Shown piece after piece: positions 63,126 to 64,000 of a stretch of DNA of 64,000 nucleotides. Under the pieces are notes generated by a model. It saw only the letters and a list, made by a program, of their open reading frames with translations, ran no database searches and was not told the origin of the DNA. The translations under genes were made by a program, and so were the position numbers. The stretch's first letter is position 1, and every line of letters begins with the position of its first letter. The DNA is from Streptomonospora nanhaiensis (GTDB lineage Bacteria > Actinomycetota > Actinomycetes > Streptosporangiales > Streptosporangiaceae), in contig NZ_CP113264.1 in assembly GCF_026642255.1 (NCBI RefSeq), forward strand, positions 1,984,001-2,048,000, given 5' to 3'.

Positions 63126-64000
63126 CCAGCCCGGTGCGCGGCTTGGGGCCGAACGAGGTGGACTTGCGCGGGGTCAGCTCGCCGCGGTCGGCCACCGCGT
63201 ACACCTGGCCCACGCCCAGCGCGGGCACGACGACGGCGGTCCCCTTCTCGTGGTGGGCGGCGGCGACCGCCTCGGCGGGGTCGTCGTGCACCATCCGCAC
63301 CAGGTCCTCCGGGAACTCCCACAGCGGCATGAGCACCTCGTGCAGGACCGCGGTGGGAAGGCGGCGCCACGCGGGGGACCGCTCCGGCATGGCCCGCTCC
63401 AGCACACCCTCGTCGAAGCCGTGCGCCAGGTGGGCGTCCCCGTCGGGCGACACCAGCAGGAGGGCGGGGGACTCCGACCCGGCCCGGGCCGCCACCCCGG
63501 CCAGGACCTCCGGCGAGGCCGTGCCGAGCGGTTCCACGGTGGCCGCCTCCCGGGCCTCCCGGACCGCCGTGTCGGTGTCCAGGCCGGGCAGCACACGGTG
63601 GATGGCCCCCAGGCGGGGAGGGTGGGTGTCGCTGTCGACCAGCAGGGCCAGCCCGTAGCCCCATCCCGGGTCGGGGTACTCCCGGTGGAGGCGGCGGTAG
63701 GCGGCGTAGCGGTGGTGCCCGTCGGCGATCAGCGCGGAGCGGCCGGCCAGGTCGGCTGCCACACGCCGCAGCTCACCGGGGTCGGTGAGGGCCCAGAGGC
63801 GGTGCTCGGAGCCGTCGCGGGTGCGTGCGGACACCAGTGGGGCCAGCGCCGCCGCGGCCTCGGTCGCGGCGGTCGCGGCCCCGCCGCCGCCCCGGTAGAC
63901 CAGGAAGATCGGTTCGAGGTTGGCCCGGGCCAGGCCCATCAGGGCGAACCGGTCGCGCACCGGCGGGTCGGCCACGTCCTCGTGCGGGCGCACCGCCGAC
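63106..64000 (-). CDS. DUF1015 family protein, partial (N-terminus beyond window)
   Basis: The C-terminal 298 codons or so of a DUF1015 protein (ADGHHRYAAYRRLHREYP, HFDEG-type FDEGVLERAM, STSFGPKPRTGLVMRVLD). The frame stays open to the right edge, so the start lies outside. The function is uncertain; in actinobacteria the gene usually lies next to a HAD hydrolase gene. Confidence 0.9.
   Translation of the reverse strand, partial: SAVRPHEDVADPPVRDRFALMGLARANLEPIFLVYRGGGGAATAATEAAAALAPLVSARTRDGSEHRLWALTDPGELRRVAADLAGRSALIADGHHRYAAYRRLHREYPDPGWGYGLALLVDSDTHPPRLGAIHRVLPGLDTDTAVREAREAATVEPLGTASPEVLAGVAARAGSESPALLLVSPDGDAHLAHGFDEGVLERAMPERSPAWRRLPTAVLHEVLMPLWEFPEDLVRMVHDDPAEAVAAAHHEKGTAVVVPALGVGQVYAVADRGELTPRKSTSFGPKPRTGLVMRVLD

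Overview
The window is chromosomal DNA of a high-GC actinomycete. Its 16S rRNA reads like Nocardiopsis / Nocardiopsaceae. Supporting traits are high third-position GC in every real gene, frequent GTG starts, 4-bp start/stop overlaps, conservon (cvn) operons, and gene blocks in the same order as in Streptomyces. The genus is my inference from remembered 16S signatures and was not checked by a search. I found no tRNA gene, CRISPR array, insertion sequence or prophage.

Layout. 1-6.8 kb: a PAS/GAF/SpoIIE-type phosphatase, rarA, a kinase-like membrane protein on the minus strand that has lost its catalytic residues, and two small proteins (DUF948 and DUF6167-like). 7-15 kb: alaS, an unusual 1.2-kb gene-free stretch, then ruvX-mltG-aroE. 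15-23 kb: infC-rpmI-rplT (infC starts with ATC behind a structured leader that carries a terminator), a TrmH-type RNA methyltransferase, a PAS histidine kinase and pheST. 23.7-27.4 kb: a three-gene accessory cassette (class III aminotransferase, MarR regulator, FAD amine oxidase) lying between pheST and the arginine operon. 27.5-34.5 kb: argC-argJ'-argB-argD-argF-argR plus argH behind ARG-box-like sequences; argJ is truncated and has lost conserved motifs. 35-43.5 kb: a complete conservon (cvnABCD), a CbiX-like protein, and a second conservon reduced to A and C. 43.6-47.6 kb: L-2-hydroxyglutarate dehydrogenase, a secreted hypothetical, a membrane-anchored HNH nuclease, and a compact TetR unit with a leaderless promoter. 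47.7-55.1 kb: tyrS and a 16S-23S-5S rRNA operon. 55.3-64 kb: an RGG-repeat/TPR-like protein, Nudix, GNAT, MBL hydrolase, SSB-like protein, HAD hydrolase, serine hydrolase and a DUF1015 protein cut by the right edge.

How it works together. Much of the window serves translation (alaS, pheST, tyrS, IF3, L35, L20, RNA methylation, rRNA) and arginine synthesis under ArgR. Signalling is dense: phosphatase, pseudokinase, histidine kinase, and two conservons that couple sensor-like membrane proteins to roadblock and GTPase partners. The best leads for new biology are the degenerate ArgJ inside an otherwise intact arg operon, the A+C-only conservon beside a CbiX-like protein lacking its usual histidine, the RGG-repeat protein directly behind the rRNA operon, the infC leader, and the TetR-controlled leaderless unit encoding an 80-residue protein of unknown role.
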